Source of the DNA: Romanomermis culicivorax
Lineage: Eukaryota; Nematoda; Enoplea; Mermithida; Mermithidae
Length of the DNA stretch: 64,000 nucleotides
Assembly: GCA_963922205.1 (NCBI GenBank)
Contig: CAWUHX010000092.1
Location: 434,001-498,000 of the forward strand
Reading direction: 5' to 3'
A program made the translations under genes and the position numbers. Under the pieces are notes generated by a model that was given only the letters and a program-made list of their open reading frames with translations, had not been told where the DNA came from and ran no database searches. Positions 9,267 through 19,812 of this stretch are shown piece by piece (the first letter of the stretch is position 1; each line of letters starts with the position of its first letter).

Positions 9267-9548
9267 TCACGGCAGTGTGATCTGTTTCCACCAAACTTCG
9301 TGTTCATACAAATAAGGATGAAAATATTTTACAAACTCAACTACTGCCAAGGTCACAAGTTCAGTAATTGGGTAATTTTTTTCATCAGGGTTCAAACATC
9401 TACTAGCATAAGCTACAGGATGTTCAAATCCATCCCTATCAATCTGGCTGAGCACAGCACCAATTCCATTGAGTGATGCATCCATCTGCAATGTAAATGG
9501 TTTCGAAAAATCAGGGTGTTTCAATATGGGGGGGGGGGACTTAATCAA
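9267..9548 (-). pseudogene. Retrotransposon RNase H (start of domain)
   Basis: The frame has the gypsy-type RNase H opening FTLQMDASLNGIGAVLSQ with its catalytic Asp, then HPVAYASRCLNPDEKNYPITELVTLAVV with the second acidic residue. After HEVWW the frame is lost: the next expected block continues in another frame down to about 9000, so there is an indel near 9300. A run of ten G's at about 9528-9537 at the other end breaks continuity with RT. The enzyme would remove the RNA strand during reverse transcription. Confidence 0.8.
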
Positions 9549-9575
9549 TTTTTGCTTAAGTAGCTCAAGAGCAAT

Positions 9576-10466
9576 TTAGTGTTCCATCATCCAAACAAAT
9601 CTTCTATCCTTTTTCAACAAATCAGTCAAAGGTTTCATGATCTGTGCACAATTTTTCACAAACTTTTGATAATAGAAAATCAGACATAGCAATGATTTCA
9701 ACATTTTTACATTAGTAGGTCGTGCAATCTTTTGAACAGCTTCAACTTTTTTTGTATCTGGCAAGATACCATCCGCAGTTATAATATGACTCAAATATCC
9801 AGTGGATTTATGACTGAATTTGCATTTATTCAATCTTAATTTTATATTGGCCTTCTTGAATCTATGCAACAATTCACTCAATTGATTCAACATTTCCTCA
9901 TGGGTTTTTGCAAAAACCAACACATTGTCCAAATAAACAGGGCATGTTTGCCACTGTAACCCAGACAGTACAACATCCATCAATCATTGAAATCAGGCTG
10001 GTGCATTGCACAAGCCCAACGGGAGTTAGTTATACTCAAAAAGACCAATGGGGGTGGAAAAGGCAGTCTTTTCCTTGTCCCTGTCATTGAACGGTATCGA
10101 CCAGTACACATTAGCCTGATCCTATGATGTAAACTACATCATGCCATTCAAAGTATCAAGAATTTCATCAATTCGGGGCAATGGGTAAACGTCCCTTTTA
10201 GTGACTTCATTTAGTCCCCTAAAATCAATGCACATTCTATATTTCCCATCTTTTTTACGAACAACAACAGCATTTGTGGACCAATCTGACTGACTCAGCA
10301 ATTTCTGAACTTCATTTATAATAATTTCTTTCTCCCTTGGTGAAGTTCGAAATGGTAACTTTTGAACTGGTTTGCTATCGCCAGTATCAATTTTATGCAA
10401 AACTAAATCAGTTTTTCCCGTATCTTTTTCATCCAAAGCATACAAACTATAATATTTAGCTAACAA
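9576..10466 (-). pseudogene. Retrotransposon reverse transcriptase
   Basis: Two frames cover the RT. 10466-10134 carries the fingers region: SDWSTNAVVVRKKDGKYRMC and FRGLNEVTKRDVYPLPRID. 9983-9576 carries the palm and connection: the catalytic motif reads YLDN instead of YLDD (residues CPVYLDNVLVFAKTHEE), then KLRLNKCKFS and a YLSHIITADGI block. The 150 bases in between still read as RT (QANVYW, TPIGLFEY) but with stops. The changed catalytic Asp and the stops show this copy cannot be active. Family placement as Ty3/gypsy is secure from motif order. Confidence 0.87.
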
Positions 10467-10897
10467 ACAATGTCCTCAGCTTGTTCATTTGACAATTCAG
10501 CACCAAGATTCACATGTTCCTGTATCCACTTTTTGTGATCATTCCAATTCATCACTTCCAACGTCACCACATTACTTTTTGTTTCAAAATCATCACCAGA
10601 ATACAAGGAGATATGCCCAACTTGCATACCCTGATACAGTTTAATTGGGTACAAATTTGTGTTCATAACTTGAAGTGGAATCTGATGATTTCTAACCAGA
10701 CAAATTTCAGCAGCAAAGTAAACATTCTTTTGCACCACAGGTTCAAACTTCACACTTGAATTTTGTGAATACAAATTTGAAACAAGTCCATCAACAAAAC
10801 AAACACTCCTAGATGGAATATTCTTGTCATAAACCAGTTTAACAAGTCCATGCATTTCCAGAGCACTGAATGTCATCCATTCACAAGGAATATGCAA
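10460..10897 (-). pseudogene. Pol segment between protease and RT
   Basis: A 145-residue frame immediately before RT. It overlaps the RT frame by a few bases and shows no catalytic motif that I recognise. Such a linker joins protease to RT in Ty3/gypsy polyproteins. Phrases such as YQGMQVGHISLY and AELSNEQAEDIV are typical of it: a hydrophobic beta segment followed by an acidic helix just before RT. Confidence 0.65.
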
Positions 10898-10965
10898 ATC
10901 TTAAATTTCACTGTGGAATTCACATTGTGAAATTCAATGGTTTTAAAACATTAAAGGAAATTCGT

Positions 10966-11433
10966 TCATAATATAACATCAGCAGTACAGCGTTTTCGAA
11001 TGTGTACAAGAATTGTTTCACAAATATCCCCACCATTCACAGTTATCAAAGCCGAGCCTTCAATAGGTATGCTTGACCAATTAGCTGCTATTGGTTTTAC
11101 AGTTGCAGGCACTACTGTAACATTAGGCACCTTTTCCAACACAGATGTATCAATCAAAGAAAAAACTGCACCATAATCCAACAAAGCTTTAGCAACAACC
11201 CTCTGGTTCAACAAAATTTGAACATGTGGGGTTCTCAGTATACAACCAGTAACATTCACAGGTGTCATTTTTTGTTCATTGGGTGTACAACTAATTTCTT
11301 GGAGCTCATGCTCCTCGGCCATGGATTTCATTGAACTTTTCCATGATTCGCAGTTCCGACTTTTCATTCTAGACAAATGCAGAAGAGCGTTTCCTAAACT
11401 AATCCTTCCATTTAGCCCCTGTGCCATGGTCAC
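10966..11433 (-). pseudogene. Retropepsin-like aspartic protease
   Basis: A 155-residue frame with the retropepsin fold in order: RTPHVQILLNQRVVAKALLD, the active-site triad region LLDYGAVFSLI (normally D-T/S-G; here D-Y-G, so altered), then IPIEGSALITVNGG. It would cut the Gag-Pol polyprotein. It begins almost directly after the end of the env-like reading frame. The changed triad supports an inactive copy. Confidence 0.72.
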
Positions 11434-11442
11434 TCATTTAGG

Positions 11443-13336
11443 GTGATGTCTGCACCTCATCAAATACAAATAGAAACCATATCCAATCCCAAACAAAACA
11501 AGTATGCAGATCAAAAAATTTATCAACAATTGTATTGGTCTTTTCAACAAATTGCTAAAACCAGATATCATATTTTTCTGGGAGTTATCAATTACATGCT
11601 ATAAAGTTGAGCCTGCTCCTTGAATGACATTTGTCAATCCTTTCCCTGCTCCGGACGATGTTTCATAAACCATACCAGGTAGCAAAGACATTCGCGAGGT
11701 GAAATTCACAAGACCATGTGTCAACTGTTCAAGCATGTGAATTTTGTAAGTATACTGCTTGAAGAGTGCAAAATTATCATGCGGACTAGCAAAGGAACTG
11801 TGGAACAAACCTGGTGCATCAAATTGAAATATCTTTTGCTGTTTGTTCCACACAAGTTCAAGTGGTACCTTGCTCACATGCACTGGTCCAGAATTAGTGA
11901 CCCATTTGTCATTCGTGTGTAAAATACCAACAGTGTGATGTAAGCAATTCACTATTTCACTAAAGTGCACAAGATCTCTGGCACCTGGAGATACAAACAT
12001 TATTTTTCCATCCAGCTCATCAAGTAACAACTTGTAACAAAAATTTCCAACTTTATAGTTGCTAAAAACTTTAAATGCTGTAACATTCTTACACATCCAT
12101 ACTGATAAAGCATCACGAGTGAACTGAGCAACAATATCAGTTCGCTGAAGAAAAGCACAGGCACCAAGCGTCGCATCAAAAGCCAAAAATTGCCAAATCA
12201 TATCTAAATATCTTTGAGCATGATGACACAATTGCATCCACACAGCAGAAAAATGATCAATTTCATTTTGGGTAACATAGCAGGTAGCATTTACAGGATC
12301 AAAATCAGTGGCATTGTGCACTTCACTTCTAGGTTCAACTACATGCGCAGCTATAAATTTCCTTCCATGTTTTTTAATAACAATACCTTGGCGTGTATGA
12401 AGAGCATCTGTAATATTATTCAAGCAATGCTCATATTTGTCACCCAATTCTACAGCAGCTTGTAATTCGTCAATTATTACATGCTTTCCACTAAGAACTG
12501 CGATATATTTACCCTTGAACACAACTGGACAAACAATTTGAAACGGAGGTTCATCCCAGATGATCACACCATCAGAATCAGTGCTGTAGCTATCACTAGC
12601 AACACATCCACCAATATTTCTCAAATCAGTGAACAAGTTTTTACCATTCCAGGAGGCTGCTTCTCCCTCCTCAATAAAAAAATTAGTCACTGATTTACAA
12701 TGATCATGGCAACACCATTCATAGTAAACTGTCAAAGACTTATTTGTTGTCCAAAAATTCAATGAGCTTTGTTTCAAAACTTGATCTTTTAACTGCTTCA
12801 TCAAGTAAACATTCACCATCAGTTACTATAGTAGTATAGGTTTCATCTTCAGTGATTCCCTTTGAGCCAAAAAAACCATTGTTAGTACAAATTTTTCTGG
12901 TTCAAAGCACACATTTGTATGCCTGTGAAAATTGACGTTCACTTCTTGGCACAAAAACACTAACATTGACTCTATAAGGTTTACACAAGTTTTTCATTGG
13001 AGACTGGTGGCAAACAACATTTCTAGGGATTTCCAAAGCATGTCCAGTTCTACTGGTTCCACACAATTGAAATTGTTTCATGGCATCAACTTTATTAGAA
13101 AAGACACCTGCGAAAATTGGCAGCAGTGCTGCAATGCTAATACTATTTTGAATCATGATCAATAAAAATTCATTTTTTGTTGGCCACTTTTTGATAACAG
13201 CCACCCAATAACATTCCATTTTAATCGATAATTTATTTGCTGTTGGCCAATTTTGTACCACTGTTGCCCAGCAACATTCAATCATCAGCTTCATCGGCCT
13301 TTTCATTTTCATCTGCAAACAACAATACCTCAACAA
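11443..13336 (-). pseudogene. Envelope-like membrane glycoprotein located between gag and protease
   Basis: Reads as one glycoprotein of about 630 residues, broken in three places. N-terminal frame 13336-12902: a charged leader, then a signal-peptide-like helix (LIMIQNSISIAALLPIFAGV) and Cys-rich ectodomain. After a TGA at 12902 the same frame continues to about 12750 with further Cys (DGECLLDEA). A frameshift then moves it into the frame 12819-11599, which holds ten or more Cys, several N-glycosylation sites (NIT, NAT, NVT) and blocks such as FCYKLLLDELDGKIMFVSPG. After a TAG at 11599 the same frame continues about 50 codons with a clear transmembrane helix (FLICILVLFGIGYGFYLYL) and a short basic tail. 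Overall layout is a type I viral fusion glycoprotein. The spacing of Cys and the C...V...CY...L...G...MF..P pattern reminds me of chuvirus-type glycoproteins captured by other retroelements; that is inference. Confidence 0.62.
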
Positions 13337-13561
13337 AAATAAGAAAATCGATTTAGCACAATTTCAACTAGTACTGGATGATATGTCTCTGTCAGGGACT
13401 GCAGCTGAACAAACTTTGTTGTCTCCACCATGCGATGGACAAGCAAAGCAAATGCAAATTGCCATGTCAGCTAAACAGCACAAGCAAACATTTGTCATAT
13501 TCCCAACAATCTTATCACAAACATTATGCCCAACATAATTTTGCTCTGGCTCCTCAAAAAG

Positions 13562-14209
13562 TCAATCAATATCAAATGGCAAATTATCATTTTTGCTACT
13601 ACCACTGCAAGTTGATTTTGATTCCAAAAAATCTGGTTCTGTATTGTAGAAACAACCAGGTACAAATTCATTTAATGGAATTTCAGAAGCAAAACTGTTT
13701 GATCCCAGATCATTAATTGTAAAATCCCAAGCTTCCAGCTCTCGCTCATCACAAAATGATTGAGCTTCATCAGGACACGAGCTTATACAAACATTTTCAA
13801 AAGCCTTTTCAAGATATTCATTCAAAGCAGTGAAATCAGAATCATTCTCAAAATTATCAACACATGATTTCGGATGATCAGTTTTCAAACACAGGCTTTC
13901 AGCAATTCTTTCATCACATTCAAAATCAACATCATGGTTAACTGTGAACTGAACAGGAAAAGCCAATTTAGTGACCCTGTGATGCACCTTTTCAGGCTTT
14001 TCGTAGTTTTCAACAAAATCGTCAAGATTAAGTGCGAAACTATCATCAAAATCTTTGTCAACAACAAAATTGGTACGCGACTCCAAATTTTCAAAAGCTA
14101 TTTCAGTATCACAAAGGTTATCCATTTCCTTATCCAAAGCATCATCTGGAAACAAATTTTCAAATTCAATTTCAGAAACGTCAATACTAGGCCTTTGATC
14201 AACTAACAA
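13562..14209 (-). pseudogene. Acidic Asp/Glu/Asn/Phe-rich segment downstream of gag
   Basis: A 215-residue frame, strikingly acidic and rich in Asp, Glu, Asn and Phe, with a few Cys near the end (CSGSSKNDNLPFDID). It lies between the zinc knuckles and the env-like gene. Past its stop, the frame continues with a Cys-cluster (VCLCC, CICFAC) towards 13400. I recognise no domain. It could be the C-terminal part of Gag or a separate element protein. The codon pattern is continuous for 648 bases, which in this AT-rich DNA argues for former coding. Confidence 0.5.
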
Positions 14210-14345
14210 ATTTTCACTATTTATTGGGAGAGTTCAAAAACTCTTATTGTGTTTCCAACATATTAACATTACAAGGTTCAAACTGAGTCCCATTTTGTTG
14301 GCATCTTTCCGAAAATCCCTTATCATCAACATCTAACAAATGAGC

Positions 14346-14706
14346 TCAAGAAATTGACTGCTGAGACTCTGAATTATAGTTATTGACCCCAGGTCTTCTG
14401 AAATTTGAATTTCTACAAATAAAATTCTTATTTGCCCAATTCTGACTTTCATTTTGGCGAGTATCAATCTTTCCATTTGTTCTTGCCATTGTATTGAGCA
14501 CTCCGGGTCCGGGCCACTCGATTTTTTGCTGTGCAGCAGTCTGGGTGGTGTCCACTTTCTGAACAATGACGGCATGGTTTTGTACAATCGCGGGCTATGT
14601 GACCCCACTCAAGACAAGCATGGCATTGACAGGTTTCAGTTGAATCTTGCTTCCATGTTGGTGGTCGTTCAAATGTAATTCTTTTGAAAACGGACAGTTT
14701 CAGCAA
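14346..14706 (-). pseudogene. Gag nucleocapsid with two CCHC zinc knuckles
   Basis: Frame 14706-14464 contains CHACLEWGHIARDC and CRHCSESGHHPDCC, two consecutive C-X2-C-X4-H-X4-C knuckles that bind the element's RNA. After a frame change it continues as an Asn/Gln/Arg-rich tail (14555-14346). It is in the same phase as the gag frame upstream, separated by an in-frame stop at 14722. Confidence 0.8.
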
Positions 14707-14721
14707 CTTGTTGTGGTATTG

Positions 14722-15582
14722 TTACTTCAACAAAACATTCACGGCCATTTCCAGCATTTCTTTAATGGATTTCAATTCACTTTGCAAGTCTGACACCTCT
14801 CGTGCCATATCTGAATTAGAATTCATGCCAATATTTGAAGCTACATTCAAATTAGCATCATCCCTAAATATTTGGGATTCAGTATACCTGGCCACCTTGG
14901 CCGCTTCATTCAAAGTATCAAATTCTCGATATTTCAGACCTTCATAAATATTTGATCTCACACCAAATATGGGTTTCAAAATTTGCTCACATGCCTCATC
15001 GGCTAACATGGGATATGCTGATCTAGCTAATTTTCGGAGCTTATCAAGGTACTTAGTAACTGATTCAACCTTCTTCCGTTTACGATCATACAACAATTGC
15101 TGGTGCAAATCACTATCCCTACAATCAGGATAAAGTTCCTTGAACCCTACAACTATTGCCTCAAAAGTCACAGGATACAAATTTCTCTTAAGATCATGCA
15201 ATTATGCAAGCGCTGAACCAATCAGATTTGATTCCAAATAATCAATTTTCTACAACTGGTCATCATCACCTATGCCCTGCAAGGTCATAAAATGTGTAAA
15301 TTTTCCAATCCAATCCGAAAAAGTTTTACCGAAATTCCTAGAAAATGGTGGTGGTGGATTGAACATTTGAAACGGATTAAAATGAAGAAACGATTCCCTC
15401 ATATTAGTTTCGTTATGGCCTTCTGTTTCCTCAATTTTCAATTTCAAATTTTCGAGCTTATTCTTAATAGGCTTAGTGGCTTCCTCCATAGCCCTTTTTA
15501 CAGTTGCCTCCAAAGCTTTAGCCTCTGCATCATCATTACCAGGCATGACTTTAAGCTTAGTTTGTGACCTAGTGTGACCCAA
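14722..15582 (-). pseudogene. Gag capsid region
   Basis: Two frames in the same phase. 15582-15250: N-terminal part starting MGHTRSQTKLK, with a Lys/Glu-rich coiled segment and a Pro/Phe stretch (FNPFQMFNPPPPFSRNF) before the capsid block FSDWIGKFTHFMTLQGI. 15201-14722: the capsid helices typical of Ty3-type Gag (FKELYPDCRD, YDRKRKKVESVTKYLDKLRK, AYPMLADEA). They are separated by two in-frame stops (at 15250 and about 15205). Gag would form the particle shell. The stop at 14722 precedes the zinc knuckles in the same phase. Confidence 0.75.
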
Positions 15583-16059
15583 AAATTCAAAATCTGCTTT
15601 AGCTTTTTCAACAATCTGCCTAAAAGACTCGTATTCACTAGTTCCAAATTTTTCACTCGTTTTGAATACTGTTCAAAATAATTAATAAAATTGAAATTCC
15701 AAATTTTAATTGACAATGGGCAAAAATAAGAAATCGAATATTTCTGGACAACAAAACAAACAAAGCTTTGAACCCCGTTCAAGCACAAATGAATTAAAAT
15801 TTCACATTTTAATTCAACAATCAACAAGAAATCTTTTGATTTCCAACAAAGCCCAGCTCAACCAAAACAATGAAATTGAAATCCCAGATTTTAAATGGTC
15901 AAAACGAAATCCCAGATTTCCAACAAACAAAAATTTAGCCCAATAGCTCAATAAGTGACAGTAAAATTGCCAAGCAATAAATAAAACCTGTCAACTCAAT
16001 CAACTATGTCCTTTCAGTCTTGCCAAATTTTGTGACATGCTGCCAGCCTCGCCAAATCT

Positions 16060-16493
16060 TGTCACCGTCTGTGACACAGGTTCTTTCTAGTGAATACTAG
16101 CCTCGAGCAGAAACACAAAAGTACCTAGTGCTTAGCTTATAGCAACCCTGTTGCTATAGTCGAACAAAACTTACTAGTGATAAATAGTTTATTTGGGGTG
16201 TAGAATATAAATAAAACTAAGAACTAAAAACTAAAACCAAGAAGAATCAACATGAACCCAAAACTAATATTTCACAATTACAAATGAATCGGTTATTTAT
16301 ACACGAGTCAAAAGAAAGATACAAATGTTAGCTGTAATTTTGTGGTCAAGCATTGTGGGTCATTATTGATAAGAAGTGGTCAAAATATTTACGAAAATGA
16401 TACTGGACTTTGGAAGCTTAATTTTGCATCAACAAATAGTAATGGTTATCTGATTGTCATAAGAATCAATAATAACTTGCATTGCACTTGATA
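16060..16493 (-). repeat. 5' LTR
   Basis: 434 bp, matching 7207-7640 with about 5 percent differences. It is the promoter-bearing LTR for the minus-strand element. Its outer end is flanked by GCCT, the same four bases as on the other side. The region 15600-16059 inside it is untranslated leader. Confidence 0.9.
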
Positions 16494-16497
16494 GCCT

Positions 16498-17689
16498 AAG
16501 CATTGTTTTCAGGACACGTTTTTCACTGACCCTATATTTGTTGAAATTATCGAATATGTGAAAAATCATATATCTGATATAGTGATTTTGACAGGTGCAG
16601 CATGTTTTCCCCCGTTTCTGCTTTACAATGTTATGTTTTGAAGTATAGCTTTATGTCATGTGTTAAGCATTTACATATGCAACTTGATGGATTGATTTTT
16701 CTAGTATTCCAAGAAGCATCAACTAAAATCAATCTCTGGTGTCAAACAATATTGTATTTTGAAACCTTTCATTTTTTTTGATAATAAATGCAGGTAATGT
16801 GAAACTTTTAAAATTTGAACAAACAAATGATGAGCTAACATATGTAAAATAATTTATCGAATGAAATACAAAAACTATATTACAAATCAGTTTCCTGTTT
16901 AATAAGCCGTATTAAACATGCTCTGTTATAAATGCAGCTAAAATTATTCATTGTCCCAAAATAGTTTTGATGTACTTCATCCAATTTATAATTCAAATCT
17001 CTGTAGTTTTATTGGAGAATGTATTACAAGTAAAAAGAATACTAAAACTATAACTATGCACATTCTACAAATTGCTTTTCATCCTCCTTTAATTTGAAGT
17101 GGCACAACACACTCAAAACTATTGCACTACAAACTAATAAAATGATCAATATCGATAGACAAACGTGCAAATTCTTTGAATCATATCTTCATCATTTTTG
17201 GTTTTTGTAACAATAATCCTTATCGATAAACTGTGATACAGTCTCTTCAATAATTGTATGCCCATAGTTGTTGAAAATATATTACGGTAAATACAAATCA
17301 ATTTTTTCATTTCTTTGTGAATCTCACCCCTAAGCCACTTCAAAATTTAACTAAAACAATTATTTGTACATTCAACTTTTTCATATAAATGAATAATTGT
17401 AACCCATTCACTGCTGATCATAATATATAATTTTTCAGCACTAATGATGTTAAAATTGGTAAACCAAGGATTTTCCATACATTTTCATTTCATTTTCATT
17501 TTCTATACATTTTCATTCAGGAATATTCATGTTGACTATATGTTCAATAGAAGTATAATCATCATAATCAGGATCAGAATAATCAATAAATAACTGAGGA
17601 GAGGAAGATCGACTCTTTTCCTCAATAGGTAAAGGAACTTTCAGAAGTAGACATTTTGAAGAATTATGTAAAGGTTTGGGCAGTAATGT
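16498..17689. other. AT-rich DNA without recognised features
   Basis: Only short, unsupported reading frames. A minus-strand frame at 17513-17701 (FIDYSDPDYDDYTS, acidic) runs into the decayed integrase to its right and may be chance. Confidence 0.3.
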
Positions 17690-18015
17690 CCAGCATAGCA
17701 AAGGCTTCGACCCATTTCATGAAATAGTTGATGAAGATGACTATGAAACGGCTGCTGGTCTCAATAGTGGTCATTGGTCCCATACAGTCGACCCCGACCC
17801 GATGAAACAGTCCCATGATGATGATAGGTTTCAGGGCTGCTGTGGTCTTCTGTTGAGCGAGTTTATTCCTCTGATGAAGGTCACACCACTGACAAAAGGA
17901 CTTAACGTCCCAACTGAGGGATGGCCAGTGATATCTGTGTGCTTTTAGCCACGCAGTATGTTTAGCACCAAAGTGTCCTGCTAAGATGTCATCGTGATGG
18001 GCCTAGATAATGGTG
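17690..18015 (-). pseudogene. Integrase fragment of the second gypsy element
   Basis: On the minus strand: HHDDILAGHFGAKH (zinc-module histidines), then FCQWCDLHQRNK (zinc-module cysteines), then ALKPIIIMG and VGVDCMGPM with the first catalytic Asp. It breaks off near AMLDIT, before the second Asp. Reading is nearly continuous. Confidence 0.75.
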
Positions 18016-18312
18016 GTGATGATTGATCTAGGTATCATGATCTTATTGGACTCACCTGTCCATTTCTGAAGGGTGTTGTCCCGGGTGCTTTGCACCAATG
18101 GTGATCATTGCATGTCTCTCTGGTTGGTCTGGGTCCTTCGCACCAGTGGCGACCATCATTACATGCCCCTCTGGTTGATAAAGTGGAGTATCCTCAATAC
18201 TCTGACCATTTAGGGATGTTGGATCTGGCAGGCGGGATAATGCATCAGCATTACCATTAGACTGACTTTTGCAGGGCCGGATGGACAGTTTGAATTCAGC
18301 AAGAGTGAGTCC

Positions 18313-19312
18313 CTATCTAGCGATCTGCACAAAAGGATTTGGTTTCTCTAATACTGCTTTGACAGCAGTGTGGTCAGTCTGAACGACCACCTTATGTTGA
18401 AAGAGGTATGGCTGAAAGTGATTGATGAAATGGACAACAGCGAGAGTTTCTAGCTCACTGATAGAGTTGTTTTTCCCAGCTGATGTTAAACCCCTGCTTG
18501 CATAAGCAACAGGATGGCCATGATCATTTTCATCTAACTGGCTTAACATGGCGCCTATACCCGAAATGCTAGCATCCTTCTGAAGGATGAAGGATTTTGA
18601 GTAGCCTGGATAGCGCAAAATAGATGGGTTTGTCAGAAATTGTCGGAATTCATCGAATGCCTCTTGCTGAGGTTTTGACCCCGGGAAAGTGACCTCTTTC
18701 CATATGAGCTTGGTGAGTGGCTCACTGAGCCAGGCACAACCAGGGATGAAATGCCTATAGTATGAGACAAGGCCAAGAAAGGACTTGATGTCTTTGGTGT
18801 TTTGTGGAATAGGGAAGTTGTGGACTGTGGCTAGTTTGGCGTTGTCTGGTTCCAGGCCATGGTGTAAAATATGGTAGCCAAGATACTCAACCTCTGAGTG
18901 TGAAAATTTGCACTTACTCAGTCTGAGCTTCATTCCACCCTGGCAAAAATGAATGAAGACTTCTGCCAGGCGCTCGAGCATCTGGGTGTGGGAATTTCCA
19001 AACACAAAAATGTCATCCAGGTAGGTTAGTGCTGTACACCATTGGATTCGTTGAGTAGTAGATCCATGAGATGTTGGAACGTCCTTGGTGCATTGCACAA
19101 GCTGAAATGCAAATAATTGAACTCGAAAAGTCCAATAGGCATATTGAATGCTGTCTGTTACTTATCTGCCTCAGCAATCAGGATTGACCAATAGGTGTTG
19201 GCCTGATCAAGGGTAGTGAAGTATTTTATTCCCTTGAGAGTGTCCAGGATGTCGTCTATCCGCAGCAGGGGGTGGATCCCTTTGCCCAGGCCATCCCATG
19301 GTTGGCATTTTC
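18313..19312 (-). pseudogene. RT and RNase H of the second gypsy element
   Basis: The open frame 19098-18313 (261 codons) contains the intact catalytic motif LTYLDDIFVFG, then MKLRLSKCKFS and YLGYHILHHGLEPDN (thumb), YYRHFIPGCAWLSEPL, and the RNase H start FILQKDASISGIGAMLSQ followed by HPVAYASRGL and VVVQTDHTAVKAVL. Upstream to about 19312 the minus strand still reads as RT fingers and palm (LLRIDDILDTLKGI, ANTYWSILI, FNMPIGLFEF) with a stop and a frame change. The first part of RT, protease and gag are missing. Confidence 0.82.
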
Positions 19313-19462
19313 CATCATCCTGCCAGCCTCACCATGTCACATAAAGTAAAGTTTAGCCATATCACATACAATGGGATTGCCATGTGATGACACCTTGTTG
19401 AGAGTGGCCAAAGCAGCCACCTCAACTACGAATTGCTGCAAAAAGAGAGCGCCTTTCTCGCT

Positions 19463-19535
19463 GCTCGGTTGGCTCAGTTGGTTAGAGCGTGCCGACGGTA
19501 GCCACAAGGTCCTGGGTTCAAGTCCCGGACTGAGC
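19463..19535 (+). tRNA. tRNA-like sequence (probably a SINE head, not a functional tRNA)
   Basis: 73 nt. The acceptor stem GCTCGGT/ACTGAGC pairs over all seven positions with one G-T; the D stem GCTC/GAGC is perfect; the T arm has CTGGG-TTCAAGT-CCCGG with one wobble. The A box (TGGCTCAGTTGG) and B box (GGTTCAAGTCC) are intact. The anticodon stem has a mismatch and the loop lacks the invariant U33, so decoding function is doubtful. Confidence 0.4.
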
Positions 19536-19689
19536 CTAACTTTTACTGCCCCGAGTAGCGGGAACAGGTTGCCTCAACACTGGTGGCCCTTGATGGTCCG
19601 TCAAACTCGAGGGCCGAGGGATGTTGAGAGTGGCCAAAGCAGCCACCTCAACTACGAATTGTTGCAAAAACGAGAGCGCCTTTCCCGCT

Positions 19690-19762
19690 GCTCAGTTGGT
19701 TCAGTTGGTTAGAGCATGCGGACGGTAGCTGCAAGGTCCTGGGTTCAAGTCCCAGATCGAGC
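19690..19762 (+). tRNA. tRNA-like sequence, second copy (diverged)
   Basis: Copy of 19463-19535, 225 bases downstream (227 by the tRNA body), with the A box changed to TGGTTCAGTTGG and the acceptor 3' strand ATCGAGC no longer fully paired. Better read as the tRNA head of a repeat than as a gene. Confidence 0.3.
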
Positions 19763-19812
19763 CTAACTTTTACTGAAGCCCCGAGTAGCGGGAACAGGTT
19801 GCCTCAACAACC

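Larger units (their letters stand above)
7207..16493 (-). mobile_element. Full-length Ty3/gypsy-type LTR retrotransposon with an env-like gene between gag and pol
   Basis: Two 434-bp LTRs in direct orientation bound 9.3 kb. GCCT flanks the element on both sides (7203-7206 and 16494-16497), a 4-bp target duplication. A polypurine tract lies next to the 3' LTR at 7641-7651. Read on the minus strand the order is gag, two zinc knuckles, acidic segment, glycoprotein, protease, RT, RNase H, integrase. The LTRs differ at about two dozen of 434 positions by eye, so the insertion is not recent. All genes carry stops or frameshifts, so this copy is dead. RT, RNase H and the HHCC/DDE integrase are of the Ty3/gypsy (Metaviridae) type. 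Confidence 0.9.
17690..19312 (-). mobile_element. Decayed second Ty3/gypsy fragment (RT, RNase H, integrase)
   Basis: Minus-strand pol remnant without LTRs: RT from about 19312, RNase H, then integrase ending abruptly at about 17690. Its base composition is more GC-rich than that of the element at 7-16 kb and its residues differ, so it is another family. No gag or LTR was found; 19860-20100 is also GC-rich but unassigned. Confidence 0.8.
19398..19812 (+). repeat. Tandem pair of tRNA-derived SINE-like units (225-bp period)
   Basis: Two units start GTTGAGAGTGGCCAAAGCAG at 19398 and 19623. Each contains a tRNA-like body with pol III A and B boxes, and ends TAGCGGGAACAGGTTGCC. The first unit has an extra 40-bp tail (TGGTGGCCCTTGATGGTCCG). 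The structure of tRNA head plus unrelated tail is that of a SINE or a tRNA-containing satellite monomer. Confidence 0.65.

Noticed and set aside
13378..13716. Plus-strand frame opposite the retrotransposon
   Set aside because: Shadow of the minus-strand acidic frame; Gln/His-rich by reverse-complement effect.
19371..19712. 113-codon frame over the tRNA-like units
   Set aside because: Its sequence is fully explained by the repeated tRNA-derived unit.
19463..19762. Two functional tRNA genes
   Set aside because: Anticodon arms are mismatched, U33 is missing and both sit in a longer repeat unit, so SINE heads fit better.
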